49,699 bases of DNA from the NCBI GenBank assembly GCA_947630735.1, contig CANRIR010000013.1:1-49699 (forward strand), given 5' to 3'. The DNA is from an uncultured Marvinbryantia sp. Its GTDB lineage: Bacteria > Bacillota > Clostridia > Lachnospirales > Lachnospiraceae. A program made the position numbers and the translations under genes. The notes beneath the pieces were generated by a model. It saw only the letters and a list, made by a program, of their open reading frames with translations, was not told the DNA's origin and did not search any database. Below, piece by piece: positions 33,303 through 42,106 of the stretch. The stretch's first letter is position 1. Each line of letters begins with the position of its first letter.

Positions 33303-34064
33303 ATGCTGAACCAATTTTCAAGAACCGAACTATTATTTGGAAAAGAGGCGATGGAGCGGCTGGCCGCTTCCCGCGTCGCCGTATTTGGGATCGGCGGCGT
33401 CGGCGGGTACGCTGTGGAGGCGCTTGTCCGCTCCGGGATCGGCGCGATCGACCTGATCGATGACGATAAGGTATGCCTGACCAACCTGAACCGGCAGCTT
33501 TACGCTACCAGGAAAACCATCGGACAATACAAAGTGGATGTGGCGGCTGAAAGGATCCACGAGATCAATCCCGACGCCAGGGTTACGATCCATAAAACCT
33601 TTTACTTGCCCGAAACGGCGGAGCAATTTGATTTTTCTGAATACGACTATGTTGTGGACGCCATTGATACCGTGACGGGGAAAATTGCGCTCGCGGTCAA
33701 CGCGGACAGCACGGGGACTCCCATCATAAGTTCCATGGGCGCGGGAAACAAACTCGATCCGACCGCCTTTGAGGTGGCGGATATTTACAGCACTTCCGTC
33801 TGCCCCCTTGCCAAAGTCATGCGCCGCGAACTCAAGCGCCGCGGGATCAGAAAGCTGAAAGTCGTTTATTCTAAAGAGCCGCCTCTGACCCCGATCGACG
33901 ATATGGCGATCAGCTGCCGGGAGCACTGCATCTGCCCGCCCGGAACCGCGAGAAAATGTACACAGCGCCGGCAGATCCCAGGCAGCAACGCTTTTGTTCC
34001 CCCTGTGGCCGGTCTGATCATCGCGGGAGAGGTGATAAAGGATCTGGCACGGAAAGGAATTTGA
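33303..34064 (+). CDS. tcdA: tRNA threonylcarbamoyladenosine dehydratase (ThiF/E1-like)
   Basis: A 253-residue E1-like adenylating protein: VAVFGIGGVGGYAVEALVRSGIG (about 25-47) is the nucleotide-binding loop, IDDDKVCLTNLNRQ supplies the conserved Asp and Arg, and YDYVVDAIDTVTGKIAL is the family segment. It matches TcdA/CsdL, which dehydrates t6A to cyclic ct6A on tRNA using ATP. C-terminal cysteines (CICPPGTARKCTQRR) are typical. It starts two bases after the hydE stop, so they are one operon; in other bacteria TcdA works with a sulfur carrier system, and the operon here shares its promoter element with sulfur amino acid genes. Confidence 0.9.
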   Translation: MLNQFSRTELLFGKEAMERLAASRVAVFGIGGVGGYAVEALVRSGIGAIDLIDDDKVCLTNLNRQLYATRKTIGQYKVDVAAERIHEINPDARVTIHKTFYLPETAEQFDFSEYDYVVDAIDTVTGKIALAVNADSTGTPIISSMGAGNKLDPTAFEVADIYSTSVCPLAKVMRRELKRRGIRKLKVVYSKEPPLTPIDDMAISCREHCICPPGTARKCTQRRQIPGSNAFVPPVAGLIIAGEVIKDLARKGI

Positions 34065-34075
34065 GGAGGAATTGT

Positions 34076-35740
34076 TTATTCTTTTCCCTCCGGGAAAACC
34101 ACCGTAATTGTTGTGCCCTCCCCCTCTGCACTCTGCAGTTCTATTTTCGCGTTATGCAGGCGGGCCGCGTGTTTGACGATAGATAAACCCAAACCCGTAC
34201 CGCCAAGTTCTTTTGACCGGCTCTTGTCTATCCGGTAGAAACGCTCAAAAATGCGCTCCCGATGCTCCGGCGAAATACCGATCCCCGTATCTGTTACCGA
34301 AAGACGGACGCCATCCGAAAGGTGTTCTACAGATACCCTTGCCGTTCCGCCCTGCCGGTTATACTTGATCGCATTGTCCGTAAGATTGTAAACAATACTC
34401 TCAAGAAGCTGCGGGACACCATATACCACAGCGTTTTCTCCCTCGATGCTGACAGAGACACCGGCGTTTTCCGCCTCACGGGAAAGAGACTCCACGGTTC
34501 CGGCAGCCAGATCATAAAGATCAACACACTCCCGCTTCATATCCTCCGCACCCTCGTCCAGATGGGAAAGACGAATAATATCTTCCACCAAAGCGATCAT
34601 GCGGCCGGCCTCGCCGCGGATCTGGGAATAGAACCTCGCTGTATCTTCGGGGCGCACCACTCCACTTTCCAAAAGCTCCGCGCACCCCGCAATGGTATGC
34701 AGCGGAGTTTTGAGTTCATGGGACACATTCGCCGTAAACTCCCTGCGCATCTGTTCCGCCTGCTCTTTCTCCGTAACATCAAGCATGAGAAGCACAGCGC
34801 CGGAGATATTTCCGCTCTCTCTGACCGGGTTCAACGCAAGCTGATATTTCCCTCCATTCAAATCTATGATTTTTTCTGTCCGCACACCGCTTTCTATTCC
34901 CGAAAGAAGCTCCGACAGCTCTATATTCCGATTGACCGATAAAATATATCTGCCAATACAATCATGGGTTGTTTCGAAAAGGTTCCTTGCGGCCCGGTTG
35001 ATCCCTAAGATCACGCCCTTCGTGTTCAAAAGAATAATACCCTCGGCCATATTTTCCGTAACGGCTTCAAATTCCTCCTGCTTTTGCCACAGTTCCTTTT
35101 CCTGCCCTCGTATTTGCCGCTGCTGAGCGTCGATCCGGCGAAGAAGCGGCGAGAGTTCATCATATCCCTCGTTATTTAGCGGATCGTCTAAATTGAGCTG
35201 ATTTAAGGGAGCGGTAATGTTTTGGGAAAGACGGTGTGCCAGCCAGAAAGAAATTCCAATGGCGATCACAATGATCATGAGGATGGGCTGTGTCATTCCA
35301 AGAAGCAGCATCAGAAGCGTACTTTGTGCAACAGAAAGCCGGACTACGGTTCCGTCGGGCAGTCTTTTTGCGCTGTAAAGCGTACGTTCCATCAGGGTCA
35401 CAGAATATCTGGCACTCTCGCCGCAGCCGGATTCAAGCGCCTCTTTGATTTCCTCACGGGCAAGATGATTTTCCATTTCAGAGGAATCCGCTTCGCTGTC
35501 GTAAAGCACTTTGCCGTCCGCGCTGATCCATGAGACACGATACCCCTTTGGGATGAGTCCTTCAAAATATTCCGCCCCCACAGCCTCGATGCCCTGCGCC
35601 GCCAGCTCGGTCTGCGTCTTTAATTGATCTTGCTGAACGTTTCCAAAATAATCATAAAGCACGCAGAGAAAGAGCGCCGCTGATGCAAAGAAAACCGCGA
35701 TCGCAGCAAGACAGATGGACCTGAAAATTCGTTTTGTCAT
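34076..35740 (-). CDS. phoR: Phosphate-sensing histidine kinase PhoR
   Basis: A 554-residue kinase with two membrane helices (about 8-28 and 145-170) flanking an extracytoplasmic sensor region, a HAMP-like segment, a PAS domain (about 225-330), a HisKA domain with SHELKTPLHTIAGCAELL (about 345-362) and a HATPase_c domain with NLTDNAIKYN, DTGIGIS and GGTGLGLSIVKH. Its ATG overlaps the phoP/phoB stop (ATGA). Together with the regulator and the pst-phoU operon upstream it forms the phosphate-starvation system. Confidence 0.92.
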   Translation of the reverse strand: MTKRIFRSICLAAIAVFFASAALFLCVLYDYFGNVQQDQLKTQTELAAQGIEAVGAEYFEGLIPKGYRVSWISADGKVLYDSEADSSEMENHLAREEIKEALESGCGESARYSVTLMERTLYSAKRLPDGTVVRLSVAQSTLLMLLLGMTQPILMIIVIAIGISFWLAHRLSQNITAPLNQLNLDDPLNNEGYDELSPLLRRIDAQQRQIRGQEKELWQKQEEFEAVTENMAEGIILLNTKGVILGINRAARNLFETTHDCIGRYILSVNRNIELSELLSGIESGVRTEKIIDLNGGKYQLALNPVRESGNISGAVLLMLDVTEKEQAEQMRREFTANVSHELKTPLHTIAGCAELLESGVVRPEDTARFYSQIRGEAGRMIALVEDIIRLSHLDEGAEDMKRECVDLYDLAAGTVESLSREAENAGVSVSIEGENAVVYGVPQLLESIVYNLTDNAIKYNRQGGTARVSVEHLSDGVRLSVTDTGIGISPEHRERIFERFYRIDKSRSKELGGTGLGLSIVKHAARLHNAKIELQSAEGEGTTITVVFPEGKE

Positions 35741-36405
35741 TTCACCGCCCCCAACCGATAGCCAACGCCCCGCACGGTTTCAATGCAGCCGCCGCAGCGT
35801 CCCAGTTTGGTCCGCAGCGTACCGATATGAACGTCCACCGTGCGGGTTTCCCCTGTGTAAGAATCACCCCATACGCTTGTGAGAAGCTGGTCGCGCGTAA
35901 ACACCCGGCCGCGATTTTCCATAAATTTTCGGAGCAATTCGTATTCCTTAAAGGTAAGCTCAACCTGTGCCCCGTCCACCGTTACCATGTGCTGTGACGT
36001 GTCCATCCTTATCCCGCTGTACAATAACACTTCATTTTGAGGAACAGGAGAAATGCGGCGGAGCACTGCCCTTACGCGGGACACCATCTCCATCATGCCG
36101 AAGGGCTTTGCAAGATAGTCGTCCGCACCGAGATCGAGCCCGATCACCTTATCATATTCCGTTCCCTTTGCGGTAGTCATGATGACCGGCACCTGATCGC
36201 CCTCTGACCGCAGCCGTTTCAAAATACAGATGCCGTCCTCGCCGGGGAGCATAATGTCGAGAAGCACCAGCTCCGGGCATTCCTGACGAAATGCCTCCCA
36301 AAAGGACGCTCCGTCTGAAAAGCCCTTTGCCTCAAATCCCGCAGCGTCCAAAGCATATATCATTAAATCACGGATCCCGTTGTCATCTTCTACACAGAAT
36401 ATCAA
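35737..36405 (-). CDS. phoP: Phosphate response regulator PhoP/PhoB
   Basis: An OmpR-family regulator of about 222 residues: receiver with CVEDD at the very start, phospho-acceptor Asp in VLLDIMLPGEDG, Lys in YLAKPF, and a winged-helix domain with LTFKEYELLRKFMENRG, RDQLLTSVWGDSYTGETRTVDVHIGTLR quoted in part. I set the start at TTG 36405 (LIFCVEDD), as AGGAAGGTG lies at the right distance and family members begin there; ATG at 36423 adds only six residues. The open frame continues far upstream through low-complexity repeats and should not be used. Confidence 0.92.
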   Translation of the reverse strand: MIFCVEDDNGIRDLMIYALDAAGFEAKGFSDGASFWEAFRQECPELVLLDIMLPGEDGICILKRLRSEGDQVPVIMTTAKGTEYDKVIGLDLGADDYLAKPFGMMEMVSRVRAVLRRISPVPQNEVLLYSGIRMDTSQHMVTVDGAQVELTFKEYELLRKFMENRGRVFTRDQLLTSVWGDSYTGETRTVDVHIGTLRTKLGRCGGCIETVRGVGYRLGAVK

Positions 36406-36533
36406 GAAATTCACCTTCCTCATGTGATGATGCTGGGGCAGATAATGCCATACGGATCGTTCCGTGCTTCGCACTTCCACAATCCTGCCCGATATTCGGT
36501 ATTGTATCATATTTCTGCACTTTTTCAATCGGC

Positions 36534-36625
36534 CGGCTGCTGCACATTTTCCGGTCTGCACCGGCTCGGCTGCTGTACACTTTTCTGGTCTACATCGGCT
36601 GCTGCACGCTTTTCTCGCCGGTAAC
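36534..36625 (-). repeat. Short degenerate tandem repeats at the phoU 3' end
   Basis: AAAAGTGTACAGCAGCCG-like units occur three times (about 36534-36556, 36566-36590, 36595-36615) at 30-34-base spacing. The first unit on the minus strand codes for the last residues of PhoU (EKSVQQPM); the other two lie after its stop codon. Confidence 0.6.
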
Positions 36626-37246
36626 AGAAAATAACACCCAACCGGCAATATTCGCGGCATGATCTCCGATACGCTCAAAATACTTCGCCACCATCAGAAG
36701 GTCAAGGGCATATTCTCCCTCGGTAGGACTTTGCGCGATCAGGGAGATCAGACTGCTTTTAATATCAATGAAATAATCGTCTACCGTGTCGTCAGAAGCG
36801 ATGACCGCTTCGGCTATGGAAGTATCCTGCTTCACATAGGCGTCCACGCTGTCCGTTACCATTTTGATGGTCGCCTTGGCCATTTCCCGGATTTTGATAT
36901 GTTCAGGCAGCGTTCTGTCATTCAGGAACGGAAGGATTTCCGCAATGTCCTCCGCCTGATCTCCGATCCGCTCCATATCCGTTATCATTTTCAGGGCAGC
37001 CGATATCTGCCGCAGATCCCGCGCCACCGGCTGCTGCTGGAGCAGCAGACGCAGACACATGGATTCGATCTGCCGTTCTTTTTCGTCTATCTCATGGTCG
37101 AGCGGGGCGATCTTCGCCGCAAGCGCATCGTCCTTTTGAATGAGAGCGGAAACCGCCAGAGAAATCACTTCTTCGCACAGCGCCCCCATCCTGATCAGCT
37201 CCTGTCCCAGCGTATTAAGCTGTTCGTCAAACCGTGTCCTCATCAT
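36590..37246 (-). CDS. phoU: Phosphate transport system regulator PhoU
   Basis: A 218-residue all-helical protein with two PhoU repeats, each carrying the E/DxxxD metal-binding pattern ([14 protein letters not shown] near 87 and [14 protein letters not shown] near 190). PhoU links the Pst transporter to PhoR and dampens the response when phosphate is high. It overlaps pstB by four bases. The last codons form part of a short tandem repeat that continues past the stop, a sign of recent slippage at this end. Confidence 0.95.
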   Translation of the reverse strand: MMRTRFDEQLNTLGQELIRMGALCEEVISLAVSALIQKDDALAAKIAPLDHEIDEKERQIESMCLRLLLQQQPVARDLRQISAALKMITDMERIGDQAEDIAEILPFLNDRTLPEHIKIREMAKATIKMVTDSVDAYVKQDTSIAEAVIASDDTVDDYFIDIKSSLISLIAQSPTEGEYALDLLMVAKYFERIGDHAANIAGWVLFSVTGEKSVQQPM

Positions 37247-38034
37247 CCAAACCTCCCTGTGATGTAATCCTCGGTCCGCTTATCCTCGGGCTGGGAGAAC
37301 ATTTTTTCCGTATCTCCATACTCTACCAGTTCACCCAAAAGGAAAAATGCCGTCCGGTCTGAAATGCGTACCGCCTGCTGCATATTGTGTGTAACAATGA
37401 TGATCGTATATTTTTCTTTCAGCGTCATTGCCAGTTCTTCGATTTTTGAGGTCGAGATCGGATCAAGCGCCGAAGTCGGCTCGTCCATTAAAAGAACCTC
37501 CGGCTCCACAGCCAGTGCGCGGGCGATGCAAAGCCGCTGCTGCTGTCCGCCGGAAAGTCCCAGCGCGTTCTTTTTCAGCCTGTCTTTTACTTCGTCCCAG
37601 ATCGCCGCGTCCCGCAGAGACTGTTCTACAATATCGTCCAGCTTTGCTTTGGCGCGGATTCCATGCGTGCGTGGCCCATAGGCAATATTGTCATAGACTG
37701 ACATCGGAAACGGATTTGGTTTCTGGAATACCATACCGATTTCTTTGCGCAGTGTATTGACGTCAACGCCGGGAGCGAATATATCATTTCCCTTATAAGA
37801 AACCTCTCCTGTTATCTTCACTCCTGGGATCAGGTCATTCATTCGATCCAGTGTTTTCAAAAAAGTGGATTTTCCACAGCCGGACGGACCGATCAGCGCC
37901 GTGATCGTCTTTTCGGGGATATTCAGATTGACATGATGGAGCGTCTGCACGCTGCCATACCAGAGATTTAAGTCCCGGACTGTAAGGATATCATTCATAT
38001 TTTGTACCATACCGCAGGCTTGTTGCCTTTTCAA
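37243..38034 (-). CDS. pstB: Phosphate ABC importer ATP-binding protein PstB
   Basis: About 263 residues: Walker [10 protein letters not shown], signature LSGGQQQR, Walker [14 protein letters not shown] and [11 protein letters not shown] at 38034 overlaps the pstA stop and has AGGAGG eight bases upstream, so I keep it; ATG at 37998 ([10 protein letters not shown]) matches usual PstB length better and may be the true start. It energises the PstAC channel. The gene is fourth in pstS-C-A-B-phoU. Confidence 0.95.
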   Translation of the reverse strand: MKRQQACGMVQNMNDILTVRDLNLWYGSVQTLHHVNLNIPEKTITALIGPSGCGKSTFLKTLDRMNDLIPGVKITGEVSYKGNDIFAPGVDVNTLRKEIGMVFQKPNPFPMSVYDNIAYGPRTHGIRAKAKLDDIVEQSLRDAAIWDEVKDRLKKNALGLSGGQQQRLCIARALAVEPEVLLMDEPTSALDPISTSKIEELAMTLKEKYTIIIVTHNMQQAVRISDRTAFFLLGELVEYGDTEKMFSQPEDKRTEDYITGRFG

Positions 38035-38903
38035 TCTTCCTGCCTCCTTTTAAACCAGTGCCCCACAAGCACAGTGAGGAGATTTACCAAAAGTGTGAGT
38101 ATCATCAAAATAGCTGCGATCGCAAAGGCCACGCCAAATTCACCCTGCTCCTTTGCGTAAACGTAAAGGGAAACCGTCAGTGTTGCCCCGGCGCTTCCAA
38201 GTCCTTCCAAAAATCCATTTAACGCGTGGGCAAATCCCGCCGTAAACAGGAGCGCCGCCGATTCTCCCAAAATACGCCCCACGGATAGAATACATCCCGT
38301 GATAACCCCGTCAATGCAGCCGGGCAGAACAACCGTGCGTATCACACGCCATTTACCGGCTCCAAGTCCGAAAGCCCCCTCCCGGTAAGACTGCGGCACT
38401 GTTTTCAAACTTTCCTGCGTGGTACGCATAACGGTCGGCAGGTTCATGATCACAAGCGTCAATGCTCCCGCCAAAAGAGAGGTCTGCATATTCAAGAACT
38501 GGCAAAAGAACAGCATACCCACCAGCCCGTAAATAATAGACGGAATCCCGGAAAGCGTCTCGGCGGCATATTCGATCACCGCGACGATCCGCTTATTTTT
38601 CGCATACTCTGTGAGATAGACCGCTGCTCCCACGCCGAGCGGCAGCACAAAGATAAGCGTTGCGGCGATCATGTAAACCGTATTCAGAATGTCCGGCAGG
38701 ATACCGATCGTCCCGGAAAGATAACTCGGCTTTGTGGACAGCAGCTTCCATGAGATATTCGGGATGCCCTTTGCGAGTATGTAAACCATAAGGAACAGCA
38801 CAAGGGCACAGGTGAAAGCCGCGCTGATCCCGCATAAAGCCCGAAGCAACGCAACCTTGATTTTTCGTTTTGCGTTTATTTTACTGTTCACAGTTTTCGT
38901 CAC
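38031..38903 (-). CDS. pstA: Phosphate ABC importer permease PstA
   Basis: A 290-residue permease with six hydrophobic helices. [19 protein letters not shown] and [28 protein letters not shown] (ATPase contact loop) are characteristic of PstA. It overlaps pstC by four bases and pstB by a few, which indicates tight translational coupling. Confidence 0.95.
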   Translation of the reverse strand: MTKTVNSKINAKRKIKVALLRALCGISAAFTCALVLFLMVYILAKGIPNISWKLLSTKPSYLSGTIGILPDILNTVYMIAATLIFVLPLGVGAAVYLTEYAKNKRIVAVIEYAAETLSGIPSIIYGLVGMLFFCQFLNMQTSLLAGALTLVIMNLPTVMRTTQESLKTVPQSYREGAFGLGAGKWRVIRTVVLPGCIDGVITGCILSVGRILGESAALLFTAGFAHALNGFLEGLGSAGATLTVSLYVYAKEQGEFGVAFAIAAILMILTLLVNLLTVLVGHWFKRRQED

Positions 38904-39763
38904 TCCTTACTGCGCTTCAAAAAGAAATTCAAAGCCGCATTGATCAGCATAATGAACAGGAACAGCACAAGAGCGATGGAGAAAAGCGCCTGCCTCTGCA
39001 AGCCGCTGGAATAGGACATTTCGCTCGCCACCGCCGTTGTCAGGAAACGGACACTTCCAAAAAGTTCCGGCAGATTCGGTGCATTGCCGGACACCATCAT
39101 AACAGCCATCGCTTCCCCGATCGCCCGCCCGACACCCAGCACCACCGCCGCGGCAATCCCGCTTTTTGCTGCGGGAACCGAAACCTTGAAATACGTTTCC
39201 ACCGGCGTCGCGCCGAGGGCGAGCGACGCATCCTCATACTCCTTTGGCACAGCCTCCAAGGCTGTGATCGACACATTGATAATGGAGGGCAGGATCATGA
39301 TCGCCAACACAATGATCGCCGCGAAAAGGCTCGCTCCGTCCGGGATATGGAACAGCCTGCGGATGCCGGGGACAAGCACCATCATACCCACAAGGCCGTA
39401 GACAACAGACGGGATGCCGGCCAAAAGGCCGACAGCGCCTGACACAACTGTTCTGATCTTTGCAGGGGCGAGCTTTGCCAGATAGACCGAGGTGAAAAAT
39501 CCTATCGGTACGCCGACCAGGATTGCGCCCGCCGTTCCATAAATGCTTGTCAGAATAAACGGCAGTATGCCGTAGGACGGTTCCTTTGCGGTAGATGCCC
39601 ATTTTGGACCCCACAGGAAATCCCAGATACCGATCTTACGGATTGCCGGAATCCCGGCGATAACCAGATAAAGCGTGATCAGCAGCACGCATCCAACCGT
39701 TATCAGGCCGAGGATCAGAAAGATACCGTGAATGAAATTCTCAAATGCATTTTGCTTTTTCAT
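38900..39763 (-). CDS. pstC: Phosphate ABC importer permease PstC
   Basis: A 287-residue permease. VGLLAGIPSVVYGLVGMMVL and YEDASLALGATPVETYFKVSVPAAKSGIAAAVVLG are the PstC family signatures, with six helices overall. It forms the membrane channel with PstA. It begins one base after the pstS stop. Confidence 0.95.
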   Translation of the reverse strand: MKKQNAFENFIHGIFLILGLITVGCVLLITLYLVIAGIPAIRKIGIWDFLWGPKWASTAKEPSYGILPFILTSIYGTAGAILVGVPIGFFTSVYLAKLAPAKIRTVVSGAVGLLAGIPSVVYGLVGMMVLVPGIRRLFHIPDGASLFAAIIVLAIMILPSIINVSITALEAVPKEYEDASLALGATPVETYFKVSVPAAKSGIAAAVVLGVGRAIGEAMAVMMVSGNAPNLPELFGSVRFLTTAVASEMSYSSGLQRQALFSIALVLFLFIMLINAALNFFLKRSKE

Positions 39764-39764
39764 T

Positions 39765-40574
39765 TTACTTTATGGGTACCGCGCCCGCCTGTGAGATGAA
39801 CGGAGCCGCTTCGTCCGATGTCACAAAGTCAAAGAATTTCTGCGCCGCATCGGAAAGCTCCACGCCGTCCTTTGTCACCAGCACGAATGGACGCTGAATT
39901 ACATAGCTTCCGTCTTTGACTGTCGCTTCACTGGGCGAAACACCGTTTACGGAAAGAGCCTTTATCTGATCGCTGACAGCGGCGAGCGAAGCATACCCGA
40001 TCGCGTCCGGGTTCTGGGAAACAGTGGTGATCACGTCGCCGGTCGAGGTAAGCTCCTGACGGTACTTGCAGGCGTCCTCCGTACCCGTAATGGATTCAAA
40101 GCCGTCCCTTGTTCCGCTGCCCGCTTCGCGCCCGATCACAACGATCTCGGCGTCATTCCCACTAAGTTCAGACCAATTTGTGATCTCACCCGTATAGATT
40201 TTTGCGATCGTCTCTATATCGAGATCGCTCACTTCGTTTTTCGGATTCACGATCACGGCGATCCCATCCTTGGCAAGAACAGTTTCTGTAAGGCCGTCTG
40301 CCTTCTCTTCTTCTTTCAGGCTGCGGCTGGAAAGACCGATGTCACAGCGCCCTTCTCTGACAGCCTGGATCCCGGAACCGGAGCCTGTGGGATTGTAAGT
40401 AAAGGTCATACCGCTGTACTTTTCCTGAAACGCTTCTCCCAGAACGCCGATCACTTCCTCCATCGAAGTGGAGCCGTCGGTGGAAACCGTTCCGCCTTTT
40501 TGCTGCGCCGAACAACATGCAGCCGCCGATACCGCCAGGACAGTGGCAAGGGCTAATGTCAAACATTTCTTCAT
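39765..40574 (-). CDS. pstS: Phosphate-binding lipoprotein PstS
   Basis: A 269-residue PstS. The start MKKCLTLALATVLAVSAAACC follows AAAGGAG; the open frame extends further but has no ribosome site. The lipobox (SAAAC) near residue 20 predicts membrane anchoring. GSTSMEEVIGVLGEAF, TYNPTGSGSGIQAV, DIGLSSR and GREAGSGTRDGFE are phosphate-binding loops. It is the first gene of the operon and lies 84 bases from a Pho box. Confidence 0.95.
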   Translation of the reverse strand: MKKCLTLALATVLAVSAAACCSAQQKGGTVSTDGSTSMEEVIGVLGEAFQEKYSGMTFTYNPTGSGSGIQAVREGRCDIGLSSRSLKEEEKADGLTETVLAKDGIAVIVNPKNEVSDLDIETIAKIYTGEITNWSELSGNDAEIVVIGREAGSGTRDGFESITGTEDACKYRQELTSTGDVITTVSQNPDAIGYASLAAVSDQIKALSVNGVSPSEATVKDGSYVIQRPFVLVTKDGVELSDAAQKFFDFVTSDEAAPFISQAGAVPIK

Positions 40575-40657
40575 CTTTAAATTCTCCTTTGCGTTTATTT
40601 CCCTTTTGGGCACAGTTATATGATAGCCTCGCAAAATCAAATCCGTTATCGTGCTTG

Positions 40658-40674
40658 TGTAAAATGGATGTAAA
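40658..40674 (-). promoter_or_regulatory. Pho box upstream of pstS
   Basis: On the minus strand TTTACA (40674-40669) and TTTACA (40663-40658) are direct repeats with a 5-base spacer, an 11-base period that fits tandem PhoP binding in Firmicutes. A possible -10 (TATCAT, 40625-40620) lies downstream. Confidence 0.75.
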
Positions 40675-40680
40675 GTTTAC

Positions 40681-40715
40681 AAAAGCAGGAAACCATTTTA
40701 TGATTTCCTGCTTTT
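40681..40715 (-). terminator. Hairpin terminator at the end of the ABC relic
   Basis: AAAAGCAGGAAA (40681-40692) and TTTCCTGCTTTT (40704-40715) form a perfect 12-bp stem with an 11-base loop. It can stop transcription from the relic genes before the pst promoter, or act in both directions. Confidence 0.65.
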
Positions 40716-40837
40716 ATAATGTCATTCAGATACACCGGAAGGCTCGTCTGTGTGTACGCCTGGCCGACCGTAAAAACAGCGATCAGCAGCATCTGCGCCC
40801 AGTAATCCTTCAGGTATCTCTTCAGCAAATTAAACAA
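40716..40837 (-). pseudogene. N-terminal relic of an ABC exporter gene
   Basis: From TTG at 40837 (GGGAGG eight bases upstream) the frame encodes MFNLLKRYLKDYWAQMLL, a first membrane helix, and TSLPVYLNDIIKAG, then runs into a terminator hairpin and stops at 40646. This matches the first about 40 residues of exporters such as the 20293-22038 protein (GQTLLSLYLPRINAGIID). The rest of the membrane domain and the whole ATPase are missing. It sits 13 bases after a GH3 relic, so it was once a GH3-ABC gene pair. Confidence 0.7.
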
Positions 40838-40850
40838 ACGCTTTTCCTCC

Positions 40851-41205
40851 CTATTGTGTGGGTGCCTCCCCGCCGTAATCCTCGACCAGCCCGAAGAAGA
40901 ATTTCTCCTTCATCGGCGTGTCGATGACACGCACCGGCTTTAACTGGTTCGGCGAAGTGCCCTTCAGGATCATCAGGTCGCGGTACTCCCCGAGCTTCTC
41001 CCGCGGAACCATTCCATCCGTCTCCATGAGGAACACATAGTGTCCCGGCTCCGTATCTACACTCGCAAAGACGCTGTAATCCACAACGGTTTCATCGGTC
41101 TTTCGCATAAACTCGTCCACCACCCAGCGGACTGCCTCCTCATTTGTCTTCTCGCCGGCGATGCTCAGCATCTGGCTCTTCCGATAGACAAACTCGATCG
41201 CTTTC
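40851..41205 (-). pseudogene. C-terminal relic of a second GH3-family gene
   Basis: The frame reads AIEFVYRKSQMLSIAGEKTNEEAVRW and ends with KPVRVIDTPMKEKFFFGLVEDY, closely matching the C-terminal part of the GH3 protein at 14452 (IVFKYRKNQMISIAGEKTNE and KPVRVIDTPRKEKFFFGLIDRE). Everything before about residue 410 is gone, cut at the terminator of the neighbouring operon. About 45 residues are also deleted inside, between two Tyr-Arg-Asp codon groups of the intact gene, which leaves EYRDLMILKG. It has no plausible start of its own; ATG at 41171 is internal. Confidence 0.8.
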
Positions 41206-41210
41206 CAAAG

Positions 41211-41262
41211 AATAGAAAAACCCGAAGCCAGCTCTCAGGCGGAGAGGGTCTGGTTTCGGGTT
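41211..41262 (-). terminator. Strong terminator of the second amino acid importer operon
   Basis: AACCCGAAGCCAG (41219-41231) pairs with CTGGTTTCGGGTT (41250-41262), with a further CTCTC/GAGAG inside. On the minus strand it is followed by TTTTTCTATT. It separates the importer operon from the GH3 relic. Confidence 0.85.
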
Positions 41263-41353
41263 TTGTTACATGATAAAATATTTTATTAATCGCGCGCAGT
41301 ATCGATTGTTGAAGTATTCCTATTCTTTTAAGCCAAATGAGCGAACCGCTCAA

Positions 41354-42106
41354 TCAGATGGAATAATCATAATCCGTGATCGTCCGGCGCAAAAACTGCC
41401 TGGTACGTTCTTCCCTCGGATTGGAGAAGAACGCGGCCGAGGCCGCCTCCTCCACAATCGATCCGCCCTCCATGAACACCACCCGCGAGGCCGCTTCCAT
41501 AGCGAAACGCATCTCATGGGTTACTACCACCATGGTCGTACCCTCCTTTGCCAGCTTCCGCATGACGTCGAGCACCTCTCCGGTGAGCTCCGGGTCCAGG
41601 GCGGAGGTTGGCTCGTCAAACAGAATTACCTGCGGATCCTGGGCGATGGCCCTCGCGATGGCCACGCGCTGCTGCTGCCCGCCCGAGAGCTGGTCCGGAT
41701 AGTAATGCGCCCGGTTCTCCATGCCCACTTTGCGCAGCATTTCCCACGCCGTTTCTTCCGCCGCGGCTTTCGGTATCTTTCTCGCTGTGACCAGTCCCTC
41801 CATTACATTTCCCATGGCCGTCATGTTCCGGAACAGATTGAAGCCCTGAAAAACAAATCCCATGCCGAAACGGATCCTGCGGATGTCTCTCTGCGTGATA
41901 TTTCGCATATCGTAGTGGAGATCTTCAAACGTGATCTCCCCCGCGTCCGCTTTTTCCAGAAAGCTGATGCAGCGAAGCAGCGTTGTCTTTCCGGAGCCGG
42001 ACGGGCCGATGACCGCCACCACTTCTCCCTTGTCGATCTGAAAATCAATTCCTTTCAGCACTTCGTTTGAGCCGAATTTTTTATGAAGATTTTTTACCGC
42101 TAACAT
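41354..42106 (-). CDS. Amino acid ABC importer ATP-binding protein
   Basis: A 250-residue GlnQ-type ATPase: Walker [17 protein letters not shown], signature LSGGQQQR, Walker [21 protein letters not shown]. It is about half identical by eye to the ATPase at 24818 and closes the second importer operon. Its start lies inside the 3' end of the permease gene (26-base overlap). Substrate is inferred from the operon only; the cysteine-like attenuator upstream suggests a sulfur amino acid. Confidence 0.93.
   Translation of the reverse strand: MLAVKNLHKKFGSNEVLKGIDFQIDKGEVVAVIGPSGSGKTTLLRCISFLEKADAGEITFEDLHYDMRNITQRDIRRIRFGMGFVFQGFNLFRNMTAMGNVMEGLVTARKIPKAAAEETAWEMLRKVGMENRAHYYPDQLSGGQQQRVAIARAIAQDPQVILFDEPTSALDPELTGEVLDVMRKLAKEGTTMVVVTHEMRFAMEAASRVVFMEGGSIVEEAASAAFFSNPREERTRQFLRRTITDYDYSI

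Noticed and set aside
36424-36678. Upstream extension of the phoP frame (about 85 codons)
   Set aside because: The extension overlaps phoU and its tandem repeats and has no similarity to response regulators; TTG 36405 has a proper ribosome site.
34076-40574. Novelty in the phoPR-pst-phoU block
   Set aside because: Gene order, overlaps and the Pho box are those of ordinary Firmicute phosphate regulons.
40646-40837. Small stand-alone membrane peptide gene
   Set aside because: Its first 40 residues match an ABC exporter start and the remainder is read through a terminator hairpin and the Pho box, so it is a gene relic.
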